NCBI GenBank assembly: GCA_046290435.1
Contig: JBKAGO010000036.1
Coordinates: forward strand, 62,001 to 126,000
Origin: CAVQUE01 sp046290435
Lineage (GTDB): Bacteria > Actinomycetota > Acidimicrobiia > Acidimicrobiales > UBA8592
Length of the DNA: 64,000 bases
Direction of reading: 5' to 3'
The position numbers and the translations under genes are program-made. Shown piece after piece: positions 25,988 through 34,364 of this stretch. Position 1 is the first letter of the stretch, and the number at the start of each line of letters is the position of its first letter. A model generated the notes under the pieces. The model made no database searches. It was not told the origin of the DNA and worked only from the letters and a program-made list of their open reading frames with translations.

Positions 25988-27019
25988 ATGGGGCAGCTGA
26001 ACGTTCTCGCCGACACCGACGCACGTGTCGACGGCATCTGGCACGACGGGCGACCCGGCGTCAGCGCCGACGCACTCGACGCCGTTCTCGGGTGGACACT
26101 CAAACCCGAGGGACTCTGTCGCGGCGACGTCTGTGTCCCCGTCGCCGACCGCGCCGCCCTCGACCACCCCGCCGGTGTCGACCTGATCGGCGTCGCCGCC
26201 GCCCTCGACCGCCCGGCGATCGCCGACGAGACCATCGGCGCCGTCGCCATCGGCGCTCCCGCCGCCACCCGGCGCGCCGCGCTGCGCGACCGCCAGGCCC
26301 CCGACTTCACCCTCGCCGACATCGACGGCGTCCTCCACAGCCTGTCCGGCTACACCGGCAAGAAGCGGCTCCTCGTCGCGTTCTCCAGTTGGTGAGGATG
26401 CGCCTTCGACCTGCCCGGGTGGCAGGAACTGCACGACGAGCTCGCCGATGAGGGCTTCATGGTCATCGCCGTCGCAATCGACGAGAACACCGAGGCCATC
26501 CGTGGCCTCGCCGAAAACATCACCTACCCCGTCCTCATGGACCCGCTCCACGTCCTCACCGAGCTCTACGCGATGAGCAACGTGCCATCGGTCGTGTGGA
26601 TCGACGAGAACGACCGCATCGCCCGGCCCAACGCCGGCGAGTTCGGCTCCGACATGTTCAGCGAGATCACCGGCATCACCCGCGAGGGGCACATGAACGC
26701 TGTGCGCGACTGGGTCCGCACCGGGGCGCTCCCCGACGACGCCGCCTATGAGGTCGCCGACCTCGACGACGATGAGATCGCCGCGCGCCTGCACTTCAAG
26801 CTCGCAGCGCACGCCCGTGCCGCCGGCGACGACGACGGCGCCACCCGCCATTTCGATCGGGCCGTCGAGCTGGCGCCGCTGGACTTCACCATTGCCCGCG
26901 CCTCGATCCCACTGCGTGGCGGCGACCCCTTCGGCGAGGCCTTCTTCGCGCTCTACGAACGCTGGAAGGCCGAGGGCACGCCGTTCCACGGCATTCCCCG
27001 CCCACGCGCCGAGTCATGA
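25988..27019 (+). CDS. Thioredoxin-fold redox protein with in-frame UGA, probable selenoprotein
   Basis: The frame from ATG 25988 to 27019 is open for 344 codons except TGA at 26393-26395 (codon 136). Reading TGA as selenocysteine gives a 343-residue protein whose centre is VAFSSW-U-GCAFDLPGWQEL, where relatives have WCGC; the rest of a TlpA/AhpC-type fold follows without a break (VIAVAIDEN, NITYPVLMD, VPSVVWIDEND). QAPDFTLADIDG before it is the standard start of a redoxin domain (near residue 105). An N-terminal region of about 100 residues and a C-terminal helical tail are extra. No signal peptide is seen. A hairpin after the UGA fits a bacterial SECIS. The alternative is a Cys codon mutated to TGA. 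Confidence 0.85.
26393..26426 (+). promoter_or_regulatory. Candidate bacterial SECIS element
   Basis: Starting at the in-frame UGA, 14 bases lead into a perfect 6-bp stem CCTGCC (26410-26415) / GGCAGG (26421-26426) with a 5-nt loop CGGGT. The apical loop starts 20 nt after UGA and has G as its second base. Known bacterial SECIS elements have a small loop with a G among its first two bases, 16-37 nt after UGA. Confidence 0.6.
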
Positions 27020-27029
27020 TCACCCGGCC

Positions 27030-28097
27030 ATGAGCACCATTCCCACCAGCGCCGCCGACATCACCGCGCCATGGCTCACCGAGGTCCTGGCACGTCCCAT
27101 CACCGGGGTGCGGGCCGAGAACCTGGGCGAGGGTGTCGGCATCATGGCCGAGGTCACCCGCCTGCATCTCGACCACGACGACGACGGCAGCGACACCATG
27201 ATCGCCAAGACCGTCTCGCCTGCCGAGCAGAACATCGACACGGCCCGCACCTACGGCTTCTACGTCCGTGAGGTGTCCTTCTACCAGCAGGTCGCCGAGC
27301 AGATGGAGCTCCAGGTCCCGGTGTGTCGCCACGCCGACATGGGCCCCGACGGCGTCCCGTTCGTGATCCTGCTCGACGAGGTCACCGACGCACGCCACAT
27401 CGACCAGCTCGGCGGGGTCGACCTCGCCGACGCCGAACGTGTCGTCGACGAGATCGCGAAGCTCCACGCCACCTGGTGGGACTCCCCCGCGCTCGACGAC
27501 CTCCCCTGGCTGCCGCCGGTCAACAACGACCTCTACAAGGGCTACGCCCAGGTACTCCCGGACCTCGCCGACCTGCTGCAGGCCAACTGGTCGGACCGAC
27601 TCGACGACGCGGCCATGGGCTGGCTCGACGGGCTGCGCACCAGCTACACCCGCTATCTCGACTGGTGGATCGAATCCGGACCGCTCACCTTCGCCCACTA
27701 CGACCTGCGGCCCGACAACATCCTGCTCGACGCCGGCGGCGACCCCGATGCGCTTTGCCTGCTCGACTGGCAGCTGGCCGTGCGCCATCGCGGCACCTTC
27801 GACCTGTCGTACTTCCTGGGCCAGAACGTCCCGACAGAGTTCCGCCGGGCCCACCAGGAAGCGCTGGTACGCCGCTACCACGACGCGCTGACCTCACACG
27901 GCGTCGCCGGGTACTCCTTCGATCGATGCTGGGACGACTACCGCTACGGCATGCTCATGCACCTCGTCAGCGCCACCCAGCTGCAGGTCCTCGCCGGCGG
28001 CAACGACCGCGGCGCCGACCTGTTGGCGTCGATGCTGACATGGGGTTGGCAATCGGCGATCGACCTCGACGCAGGCGAGCTCCTCGACGAGCTCTGA
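27030..28097 (+). CDS. Phosphotransferase / ecdysteroid-kinase-like protein
   Basis: A 355-residue protein-kinase-like fold enzyme. The catalytic loop is FAHYDLRPDNILLD (near residue 222) and the metal-binding Asp lies in CLLDWQLA (near 247); an N-lobe Lys is in MIAKTVSPAE. It resembles aminoglycoside phosphotransferases and, by its HLTYRV-like N-lobe spacing and length, the ecdysteroid-kinase-like group. It starts 11 bp after the selenoprotein gene and is probably in the same transcript. The substrate is unknown; antibiotic resistance should not be assumed. Confidence 0.85.
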   Translation: MSTIPTSAADITAPWLTEVLARPITGVRAENLGEGVGIMAEVTRLHLDHDDDGSDTMIAKTVSPAEQNIDTARTYGFYVREVSFYQQVAEQMELQVPVCRHADMGPDGVPFVILLDEVTDARHIDQLGGVDLADAERVVDEIAKLHATWWDSPALDDLPWLPPVNNDLYKGYAQVLPDLADLLQANWSDRLDDAAMGWLDGLRTSYTRYLDWWIESGPLTFAHYDLRPDNILLDAGGDPDALCLLDWQLAVRHRGTFDLSYFLGQNVPTEFRRAHQEALVRRYHDALTSHGVAGYSFDRCWDDYRYGMLMHLVSATQLQVLAGGNDRGADLLASMLTWGWQSAIDLDAGELLDEL

Positions 28098-28124
28098 TCG
28101 GTCTCCGCAGCTCCGGTCCAGGGC

Positions 28125-31100
28125 TCAGAGCGGGTCCGAGCCGTCCACGACCGCGGTGACCCCGTCGGGGTCTGCATCGGGGATGGCCACGGGAACCGAC
28201 GTCCCCGCACCCCACGCCGACCCGTCGGGGCCGAACACGGCGAAGCCCTCGATGCTCCCGACATCGGCGGTGAACTCGTCGGCGACGACGACGACCCAGC
28301 GCTGGTCCGGGCCCGGCGGCAGGAACGGGGCGCAATCGGGTACGGGTTCGTCGATGACGAGATCGATCGCGCTGTCCTCGGGGTCGGGCTCGCGCAACTG
28401 CACGGCACAGAGGACCGCACCATCGGCGTCGATGGCACCGACGACGACATCGAGGTCGCCGGCATAGGGGTGCGAGATGACCACGACCACCTCGGGGTCG
28501 GCGCTCATCGCCGTTCCCGCCGGCCCGGCGACGAGTTCGACGCCGAGGGGATCGGCGTCGGGCAGGGCGACGGGGTCGGCCGTGAACGGATACCGGACGC
28601 CGTCGGGGCCGACGAGAACGGCCTCGTCGACGGTGCCGAGGTCGCCCTCGAGGGTGTCGGCCACCACCATCGTCCAGATCCGGTCGGGCGCCGGCGGGTA
28701 GAGGTCGCCGCAGTCGTCCATCGAGGCCGACCCGGTGAGATCCGCTGCCGAGTCGCTCGGGTCGGGTGCCACCAGCACCACGCGGCACAACTCGGTGCCG
28801 GCGCCGTCGGCGACGACGCCGATGACCGAGAGGTCGCCGACGTAGGGGTGGGTGATGGACACGTCGATCGCCGGGAGGCCGACCTCGGCGCTCTGGCCTG
28901 CACCTCCGGCCTGACCGGTGGAGCTCGACTGCCCGTCGAGGAGCACGACGACACCGTCGACGTCGTTGTCGGGGACCTCGAGGGGAAGGTCGGCGGCCGT
29001 GAACACCTCCTCGCCGGTTCCGATTGCGAACTCGACGATGGTTCCGGTGTCCTCGGCGGCGTTGTCGCTGACCTGGAGGAACCACCGATCGTTCGGCGAC
29101 GGCGGGTAGAAGTCCACGCAGGCATCGAGCGACACGCTGCCCTCGAGCGGGCCGGCGGTGTCGTCGGCCGGGTCGGCCTCGAGCACCGGCACGGTGCAGA
29201 CGATCGAATCGTCCGGCGCTGCAACGCCGATCCTGACCGACAGGTCGCCGTGGTAGGTGTGGTCGAGCGCGACCTGCGCGAAGAGATCGCCCGTCGTGCC
29301 GATGCCTTCGGTACCCTCGCCGCCTCCCGAGGTTCCGCTGGCGTCGACCACCGCCACGGAGCCGGCGGGGTCGGCGTCGGCGATCGGAACCGGCAGCCCC
29401 GCTGCAGGGTAGGTGTCGGCACCGTCGACCACGGCGAAGCCGAGAATGGAGCCCTCGTCGCCGGGCAGGACATCGGTGACCGACAGCAGCCACCGCTGGT
29501 CCGGGCCTGGCGGCACCAGGGATGCGCAGTCGTCGTCGGACAGATCGATGAAGCCCGAGAGGTCCTCGCCGTCGTCGTCGGCGTCGGACTCGAACAGCGT
29601 GGACGGTTGGCACAGATCGACGAAGTCGGCGTCGACGACGCGTAGCACCACGTCGAGGTCGCCGCGGTAGGTGTGGACGACGTCGACGTCGATGCCCACC
29701 GTGGCGCCGTCGGGAACATTGCCGGGTGTTTCGGCCAAGCCCCCGTCGACATCGACCATGGTGCTCTGGCCTCCGAGGCCGCGCCGTTCGAAGACGGCCT
29801 CGATGAGGGCGCGGTCGGCGTCGCCGAACTGGGCCTCATTGGCGGCGAGGTAGGCCCCAGCGATCTCGGGCATCGTCATTCGGGGCGTGAGGTAGTAGTT
29901 GGCGGCGAGCGCGATGGTCAGGACCCGATCGCGGATCTCGTTGCAGACGTCACTACCCGGACAGTCGGCGATGTCGATGCTTTGAGCCGCGAGGAGTTCG
30001 GTGAGGATCTCGTTGACCGCCCCGGACAGTATCTGGCCGTCCTCGTGGACCTGACGGACGAGGTCGTCGGGGTAGCGGCGATCGGTGTCGAGGCGGCGCA
30101 GGCAGACGTCGTCGGTCCAGGCGAACAGGCAGGGGGCGTCGCCCTCGCGAAACTCGAGCGTGACGAGGTAGGCGAAGATGTCGCCGAAACCCTCGTGGTA
30201 GGCGCCGACGTCGCCGCCGACGAGCAGGTCGCGGTTGACCGCGTCGAGCAGCGCGTGGCCGTACTCGTGGAGGATGCCGGTGGCATCCTCCCCCTCGTCG
30301 ATGCCGTTAGAGCCCACGCCGAGGTAGATCTGTTGTTCGGCAGAGGTGTAGAAGGCATTGTCCACGGTCGAGGGGTCGACGGCCACCACCGGGAACGGCC
30401 GGTTCAGGATCGAGGTGAATCCGAGGCGCTGGATCATGCGCTGGCCGTAGTCGATCCAGTAGTAGGTGTTCTGCGCCTCGAAGCCTCGGTCGGCGCGGCC
30501 ATTGCCCCACCGAGCGTCGGGATCGGGGTCGAAGCGCTCGGGTGCGCCCGGCGGGTCGAGGTCGGCGAACTCGCCGACGAGGCGACCCGACGACGGGTCG
30601 GTCAGGCCCAGCAACGGCACCGGCGTGAGGAACTCGTCAGCGCGGGAGGGGTCGTCGAGTGTCCCTCCTGAAGCGAATATGGGGTCGGGCCGGAACACGC
30701 ACGCCGAGGGCTCGTCGGGTAGGTCGCAACGATCCGAGGGGGCCTGGGCGACGAGCTTGACGGCTCGTCCGGTGGACGCGGAACGCAGCCTCGGATGGGT
30801 CGTCTGGCGTCCGAGCTGGTCGCGCTCGACGCGCACGACGGTGGCCGCCGTGCCGTCGACGACGACCGACCACGACCCCAGGGGATCGGCCGTGCCCAGC
30901 TCGACGCGCCAACCGGGACCGAGCTCGCCGCCTATGGCCACCCAGATCTCGGTGGCCTCGACCGTGGTGACGGTACCCTGCACCGCCTTCTCGGCGATGG
31001 CCACCACGGCGTCCTCGGTGATGGACATCGGACTGCCGCTCGGCACAGCCGCGGTCAGCGACGAGCTCGCCCCTTGGACCTCGCCCGAGGCGAGCAGGTG

Positions 31101-31454
31101 CACGATGACGCCTGCACCATCGACGCTGACGCCGTCGAAGCGTTGCGCGTAGCGGACGTGTGCGGCACGACCGACGGCCTCGACACCGACGAGCTCGAGG
31201 CTGTCGACGACGGCGGCGTCGAGGCCCGACGACGAGCGCAACCACTCGTCCGCTGTGGCGATCCGTTCGTCGTCGGCGGCCTGGGAGGTGTCGGGCGGCT
31301 CGGCGGGACCGGGGGCGGCGTCGGGCGATGCTGCGGGTGTCTCGTCGGGTGCGGGATCGAACGCTCCGGGGCCTTCGTCGCTGCTGCACGACGCCGCGAT
31401 GACGGCGGCGACGACCAATGCACCGATGAGCTTCGCTGTGGCCGTTCCCCGCAT
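28125..31454 (-). CDS. Lipoprotein zinc metalloprotease with four P-type repeats
   Basis: A 1109-residue secreted protein. The signal peptide ends in a lipobox (VIAASC, Cys23). Residues about 95-200 resemble an FTP/PepSY propeptide (RYAQRFDGVSVDGAGVIVHL). HEYGH is at 396-400 with a third ligand candidate Glu421 (YHEGFGD), the thermolysin/fungalysin arrangement. From about residue 580 to the end come four repeats of roughly 130 residues, each with a YxGDL core (HTYRGDLDV, HTYHGDLSV, HPYVGDLSV, HPYAGDLDV) and a later PPxPDRxW, matching proprotein-convertase P domains. The start at ATG 31454 is set by the signal peptide. Its end is convergent with the phosphotransferase gene. Confidence 0.88.
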   Translation of the reverse strand: MRGTATAKLIGALVVAAVIAASCSSDEGPGAFDPAPDETPAASPDAAPGPAEPPDTSQAADDERIATADEWLRSSSGLDAAVVDSLELVGVEAVGRAAHVRYAQRFDGVSVDGAGVIVHLLASGEVQGASSSLTAAVPSGSPMSITEDAVVAIAEKAVQGTVTTVEATEIWVAIGGELGPGWRVELGTADPLGSWSVVVDGTAATVVRVERDQLGRQTTHPRLRSASTGRAVKLVAQAPSDRCDLPDEPSACVFRPDPIFASGGTLDDPSRADEFLTPVPLLGLTDPSSGRLVGEFADLDPPGAPERFDPDPDARWGNGRADRGFEAQNTYYWIDYGQRMIQRLGFTSILNRPFPVVAVDPSTVDNAFYTSAEQQIYLGVGSNGIDEGEDATGILHEYGHALLDAVNRDLLVGGDVGAYHEGFGDIFAYLVTLEFREGDAPCLFAWTDDVCLRRLDTDRRYPDDLVRQVHEDGQILSGAVNEILTELLAAQSIDIADCPGSDVCNEIRDRVLTIALAANYYLTPRMTMPEIAGAYLAANEAQFGDADRALIEAVFERRGLGGQSTMVDVDGGLAETPGNVPDGATVGIDVDVVHTYRGDLDVVLRVVDADFVDLCQPSTLFESDADDDGEDLSGFIDLSDDDCASLVPPGPDQRWLLSVTDVLPGDEGSILGFAVVDGADTYPAAGLPVPIADADPAGSVAVVDASGTSGGGEGTEGIGTTGDLFAQVALDHTYHGDLSVRIGVAAPDDSIVCTVPVLEADPADDTAGPLEGSVSLDACVDFYPPSPNDRWFLQVSDNAAEDTGTIVEFAIGTGEEVFTAADLPLEVPDNDVDGVVVLLDGQSSSTGQAGGAGQSAEVGLPAIDVSITHPYVGDLSVIGVVADGAGTELCRVVLVAPDPSDSAADLTGSASMDDCGDLYPPAPDRIWTMVVADTLEGDLGTVDEAVLVGPDGVRYPFTADPVALPDADPLGVELVAGPAGTAMSADPEVVVVISHPYAGDLDVVVGAIDADGAVLCAVQLREPDPEDSAIDLVIDEPVPDCAPFLPPGPDQRWVVVVADEFTADVGSIEGFAVFGPDGSAWGAGTSVPVAIPDADPDGVTAVVDGSDPL

Positions 31455-31592
31455 CCATCCGCTCCCGTGGGCGCGCCATGCGCCGGTTCGTCGGCAGATG
31501 ACACTACAGCGGCCATGTCGGTCAGGGTGTACGAACACTGCGCTCCGCGGGGCAGCGGGCTAGGTTTGCCTTTCCGCCGAGGAGGCCCGCCG

Positions 31593-31928
31593 GTGAGCGC
31601 ACCGCACGATTACGCCGATTTCGACGAGGCCTGGGTCGAACGAAACGCACTCGTCGTGCGCGGTCGCGCACCCGAGGGTGCGACGCTGCGCCTCGCGGCC
31701 CGCCGCTACAAGTCGACGCCGAAGTGGGCGGTGGTCGAGGTCGTATGCGAGACGGCACCCGATACGGCCACCACCGGCGGCACCGGCGGCGACGACGGCG
31801 GACTCGTCGAGTTCAGGCTGAGCTGCACCCTCGATGGGCTCGGTGCGACATCGGGCATCTGTGTGGCCGGCCGTCGCCACCGCTGCATGATCCCGGTTCC
31901 GGCGGCCGAGGCTGGGGCCGGGCCGTGA
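31593..31928 (+). CDS. Small protein of unknown function
   Basis: A 111-residue protein starting at GTG 31593, seven bases after a GAGGAGG ribosome site. It has a short beta-rich pattern (NALVVRGRAPEGATLRLAAR, KWAVVEVVCE, LVEFRLSCTLDG) interrupted by a Thr/Gly-rich loop. No signal peptide or membrane segment is visible. An ATG at 31515 would add 26 unconvincing residues. It is divergent from the metalloprotease gene and convergent with the crotonase gene. I do not recognise a family. Confidence 0.6.
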   Translation: MSAPHDYADFDEAWVERNALVVRGRAPEGATLRLAARRYKSTPKWAVVEVVCETAPDTATTGGTGGDDGGLVEFRLSCTLDGLGATSGICVAGRRHRCMIPVPAAEAGAGP

Positions 31929-31976
31929 TCACGCCGGTCTGACCCGGCGCCCGAGCTCTGCTCCTGAGGTTGGTCG

Positions 31977-32759
31977 TCAGCGCCGCCCTCGGGCATCGAG
32001 GTAGCGGCGCGCCGCAGCGCGAGCGTCGGGGTCGGCCAGCGCGGCACCGAGCAGCAGGGCGTCGGCCCACGCGCCGTCGGTCGACACCATCTCCTCGAGC
32101 GCCGTGTGGACCTGACGCTTGGTGGTCCGCAGCACCGAGGGCGCCTTGGTCAACAGTGATGCGACCAGATCTTCGACCTCGGTGCCGAGTTCGGCGTCGG
32201 GCACGACCCGGTTGACCAGGCCGAGACGCTGGGCTTCGACGGCGTCGAAGGGCCGGCAGGTCATGACGAGCTCGCGGGTGGCGGCGGGCCCGATCTCGCG
32301 GACCAGACGAGGGATACCACCCCATGCCAGCGGGATACCGAGGTCGACCTCGGGGATCGCGAAGCGGGTCGTGTCGCTGGCGATGCGCAGGTCACAGGCA
32401 GCGGCGAGAACCAGGCCGCCGCCGACGCAGTGGCCACGGATCGCGGCGATGGTGACGGCATCGGCGGCTTCGACGGCGTCGGCCATGAGCCGGCCGAGGT
32501 CGGCGGTGGCCGGTCCGTCGGCGCCACCGGCGGATCCGGCGAACTCGCGCAGATCGAACCCGGCAGAGAACGCCCGCCCCCGTCCGCTGACGACAGTCAC
32601 GACCGCCCCTGCCTCATCGAGCGCGCCGACCCCCTGCGCGATCTCGCGCAGCACCGTCGCCCCCAACGGATTGAGAACGTCGGCCTGATCGAGCGTCAAC
32701 CGCCCCACCCCACCGTCGATCGAGACCTCGAGCGTCGTGAACCCCTCCAACAAAGCCAT
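31977..32759 (-). CDS. Enoyl-CoA hydratase/isomerase (crotonase) family protein
   Basis: A 260-residue crotonase starting at ATG 32759. The CoA/oxyanion segments are AFSAGFDLREFAG and IRGHCVGGGLVLAAACDLRI. Both hydratase acidic positions look kept: Glu in AIPEVDLGIPLAWGG and Glu in ATRELVMTCR, which favours real hydratase activity. The pathway is unclear; the neighbours are not fatty-acid genes. The toxin gene of the mazEF pair lies about 120 bp upstream in the same direction. Confidence 0.9.
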   Translation of the reverse strand: MALLEGFTTLEVSIDGGVGRLTLDQADVLNPLGATVLREIAQGVGALDEAGAVVTVVSGRGRAFSAGFDLREFAGSAGGADGPATADLGRLMADAVEAADAVTIAAIRGHCVGGGLVLAAACDLRIASDTTRFAIPEVDLGIPLAWGGIPRLVREIGPAATRELVMTCRPFDAVEAQRLGLVNRVVPDAELGTEVEDLVASLLTKAPSVLRTTKRQVHTALEEMVSTDGAWADALLLGAALADPDARAAARRYLDARGRR

Positions 32760-32840
32760 CGGGCAATCATCGCAGAGCGAACAGGACCGGACACAGGGCA
32801 ACGCGGCGTGAACACGAAGTCCGCGGCCGCCCTCCCGCGC

Positions 32841-32870
32841 GACGAGACGTGGAGAGACGTGGAGAGACGC
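32841..32870. repeat. Short 10-bp tandem repeat
   Basis: GGAGAGACGT is repeated about two and a half times in the 123-bp gap between the mazF gene and the crotonase gene. It has no evident function. Confidence 0.5.
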
Positions 32871-32882
32871 GAGTCGGTCCGT

Positions 32883-33194
32883 TCAGCAGTTGGCAAGGGC
32901 GTCGAGTGCGTCGCAGATCTGTCGTCTCCCGTCGACGCCGAGTTGGCCGAGTCGTGTCGTGAGGACCGACTTCGGCACGGCAGCGAGGTTGTCGAAGGTC
33001 GCGACGCTGTCGTGGTCGATGCCCTGTTCCGGCCCGACGGGAATGCAGGTCGGGATGTCTCGCAGTGTGCTCGTCACCGGTGCGACCACAATGTTGTTGA
33101 GGACCGGGATGGATTCGTCGCGAGAGACGACGAGGACGGGGCGGCGCTTCTGGTTGGGTGTCTCCATCAGCCAGAGCTCGGCCTGGGCTACCAC
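32883..33194 (-). CDS. mazF: MazF/PemK-family endoribonuclease toxin
   Basis: A 103-residue toxin starting at GTG 33194. The fold markers are AELWLMETPNQKRRPVLVVS (conserved Arg-Pro-Val-Leu-Val), IVVAPVTSTLRDIPTCIPVG and the Ser/Thr-Thr pair in the TST loop. MazF toxins cut single-stranded mRNA. It overlaps the antitoxin gene by seven bases and is translated after it, the usual order. Length is normal for the family. Confidence 0.9.
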   Translation of the reverse strand: MVAQAELWLMETPNQKRRPVLVVSRDESIPVLNNIVVAPVTSTLRDIPTCIPVGPEQGIDHDSVATFDNLAAVPKSVLTTRLGQLGVDGRRQICDALDALANC

Positions 33195-33439
33195 GGCTCC
33201 GCCTCGGTCATCGCGATGGCGCTCGCCATGGCGAGTTCGTCGTCCTCGGGCCGCTGGGGCTGGTCGCGGTAGGACGCCGCGATGGCGGCGCCGAGCCTGG
33301 CTCGCCGCACCGACTCGGCGAGGTGGTGGACGCCGCGTCGGATCACCGCCGAGCGACTCTCTGCGACGCCACTCTCGACGAGTTCGTCGATGAGCGCGAG
33401 TTCTTCGTCCGTGAACCGTGTCGGCACCGGGGTCGTCAT
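33188..33439 (-). CDS. mazE: Ribbon-helix-helix MazE-type antitoxin
   Basis: An 83-residue antitoxin starting at ATG 33439. The N-terminal half is a ribbon-helix-helix DNA-binding unit (TPVPTRFTDEELALIDELVE, then ESRSAVIRRGVHHLAES); the C-terminal half is charged and should wrap the toxin. It overlaps mazF by seven bases. A TATACT -10 box eight bases before the ATG predicts a leaderless mRNA, and a palindrome at 33455-33469 near the -35 is a likely autoregulatory operator. Confidence 0.88.
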   Translation of the reverse strand: MTTPVPTRFTDEELALIDELVESGVAESRSAVIRRGVHHLAESVRRARLGAAIAASYRDQPQRPEDDELAMASAIAMTEAEPW

Positions 33440-33446
33440 ACGGTCG

Positions 33447-33469
33447 AGTATACGCGCTGTAGAACAGCG
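33447..33469 (-). promoter_or_regulatory. mazE promoter and operator
   Basis: On the minus strand the -10 is TATACT (33447-33452), ending eight bases before the start codon. Upstream, CGCTGTTCTACAGCG (33455-33469) is a perfect inverted repeat with 6-bp arms and a 3-bp centre, between -10 and -35. This suits autoregulation by the RHH antitoxin. Confidence 0.55.
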
Positions 33470-33506
33470 AGACGGCTCCCGCAGGCCATAGGACCCCTCC
33501 ACGAGG

Positions 33507-34301
33507 CCGCAGCGGCCAGCCACCACCCGCGGCGCGCGCGCCGCCCCCCCGACGGCCGACGCCCCCGGGTCACTTGGGACGCTGGCGCTCGCCCACGCCG
33601 CTGCTGCGCACACCGACACCAGCCGGCGACGTGGGCTGGCCTCACTGCTCCCGCGCTGCGCTCGGTCTCGCCGTTCACCCGAGAGTGACCGGAGGAGGGA
33701 CGCCGCTGTCTCTTGTCTGCCGACGAGCAAGGCGCTCGGTGGACGGGGGACCGCCGGAGCCCCAGACCCCTCGCCAGCGGCCGCCAGCTCCCGCACCACG
33801 CAACCTCTCACCAGGCCGCACCGGCCGGGCCGCAAGGGGGCGCTGCCCGCCCGAGAGACGGCCGACGACCCGGCGGTACTTGGGCACCCCCTGGCCCTCG
33901 CCGACGCCGCTGCTGCGCAGCACGCCGACACCAGCCGGCGACGTGCGTCAGGAACCGAACATGAGACAACCGAACGAGGAGGATCCCGGCGCGAGCCCGC
34001 CGGAGACGAGCCGGCCCAGCAACACAGGATCCCGGCGCGAGCCCGCCGGAGACGAGCCGGCCCACAAACACCGCGCCCACAAGGCCGCGGCGCCCGAGCG
34101 GCACCCGTCGGCGCTCCGCGCCGCCCCCGAGACGGCCGACGCACCCCGGCGGGTCACTTGGGCACCCCCCTGGCCGTCTCGGCCCGACGCCGCTGCTGCG
34201 CAGCACGCCGACACCAGCCGGCGACGTGCGTCAGGAACCGAACATGAGACGACCGAACGAGGAGGATCCCGGCGCGAGCACGCCGGAGACGAGCCGGCCC
34301 A
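33507..34301. repeat. Repeat-rich gene-free region with a duplicated 117-bp module
   Basis: The stretch 33440-34364 holds no convincing gene. A 117-bp module occurs at 33902-34018 and 34185-34301 with two differences; a third, more diverged part copy (GACGGCCGACGCCCCC, CACTTGGGACG, CACCGACACCAGCCGGCGAC) lies at about 33550-33632. The 38-bp tail of the module is repeated again at 34027-34064. The module is preceded by GACGGCCGACG...CACTTGGGCACCCCC in both full copies. Long open frames here on both strands are a product of GC content and disagree between copies. Confidence 0.8.
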
Positions 34302-34309
34302 GAAAGACC

Positions 34310-34347
34310 GCGGGTGCCATCCCGGAGGGGATGGGGATGGCACCCGC
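34310..34347 (-). terminator. Terminator hairpin of the sugar ABC operon
   Basis: GCGGGTGCCATCCC (34310-34323) and GGGATGGCACCCGC (34334-34347) form a perfect 14-bp stem with a 10-nt loop, 18 bp after the stop codon of the last permease gene. No T-run follows, as is common in high-GC actinobacteria. Confidence 0.75.
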
Positions 34348-34364
34348 CGCTGCGTCGGCGCTGC

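Noticed and set aside
23975..26989. Minus-strand frame of 1004 codons opposite the acyl-CoA dehydrogenase and selenoprotein genes
   Set aside because: Antisense shadow with low-complexity Gly/Val/Asp composition; it also runs through the palindromic repeats.
27030..28097. Aminoglycoside resistance gene
   Set aside because: The kinase-like motifs are shared by many metabolic phosphotransferases; nothing indicates drug resistance.
33188..34144. Long N-terminal extension of the mazE frame into the repeat region
   Set aside because: The extension is Arg/Ala/Ser-rich and inconsistent between repeat copies; the promoter box just before ATG 33439 supports the short protein.
33440..34364. Insertion sequence remnant
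   Set aside because: No transposase fragment, terminal inverted repeats or target duplications could be seen.
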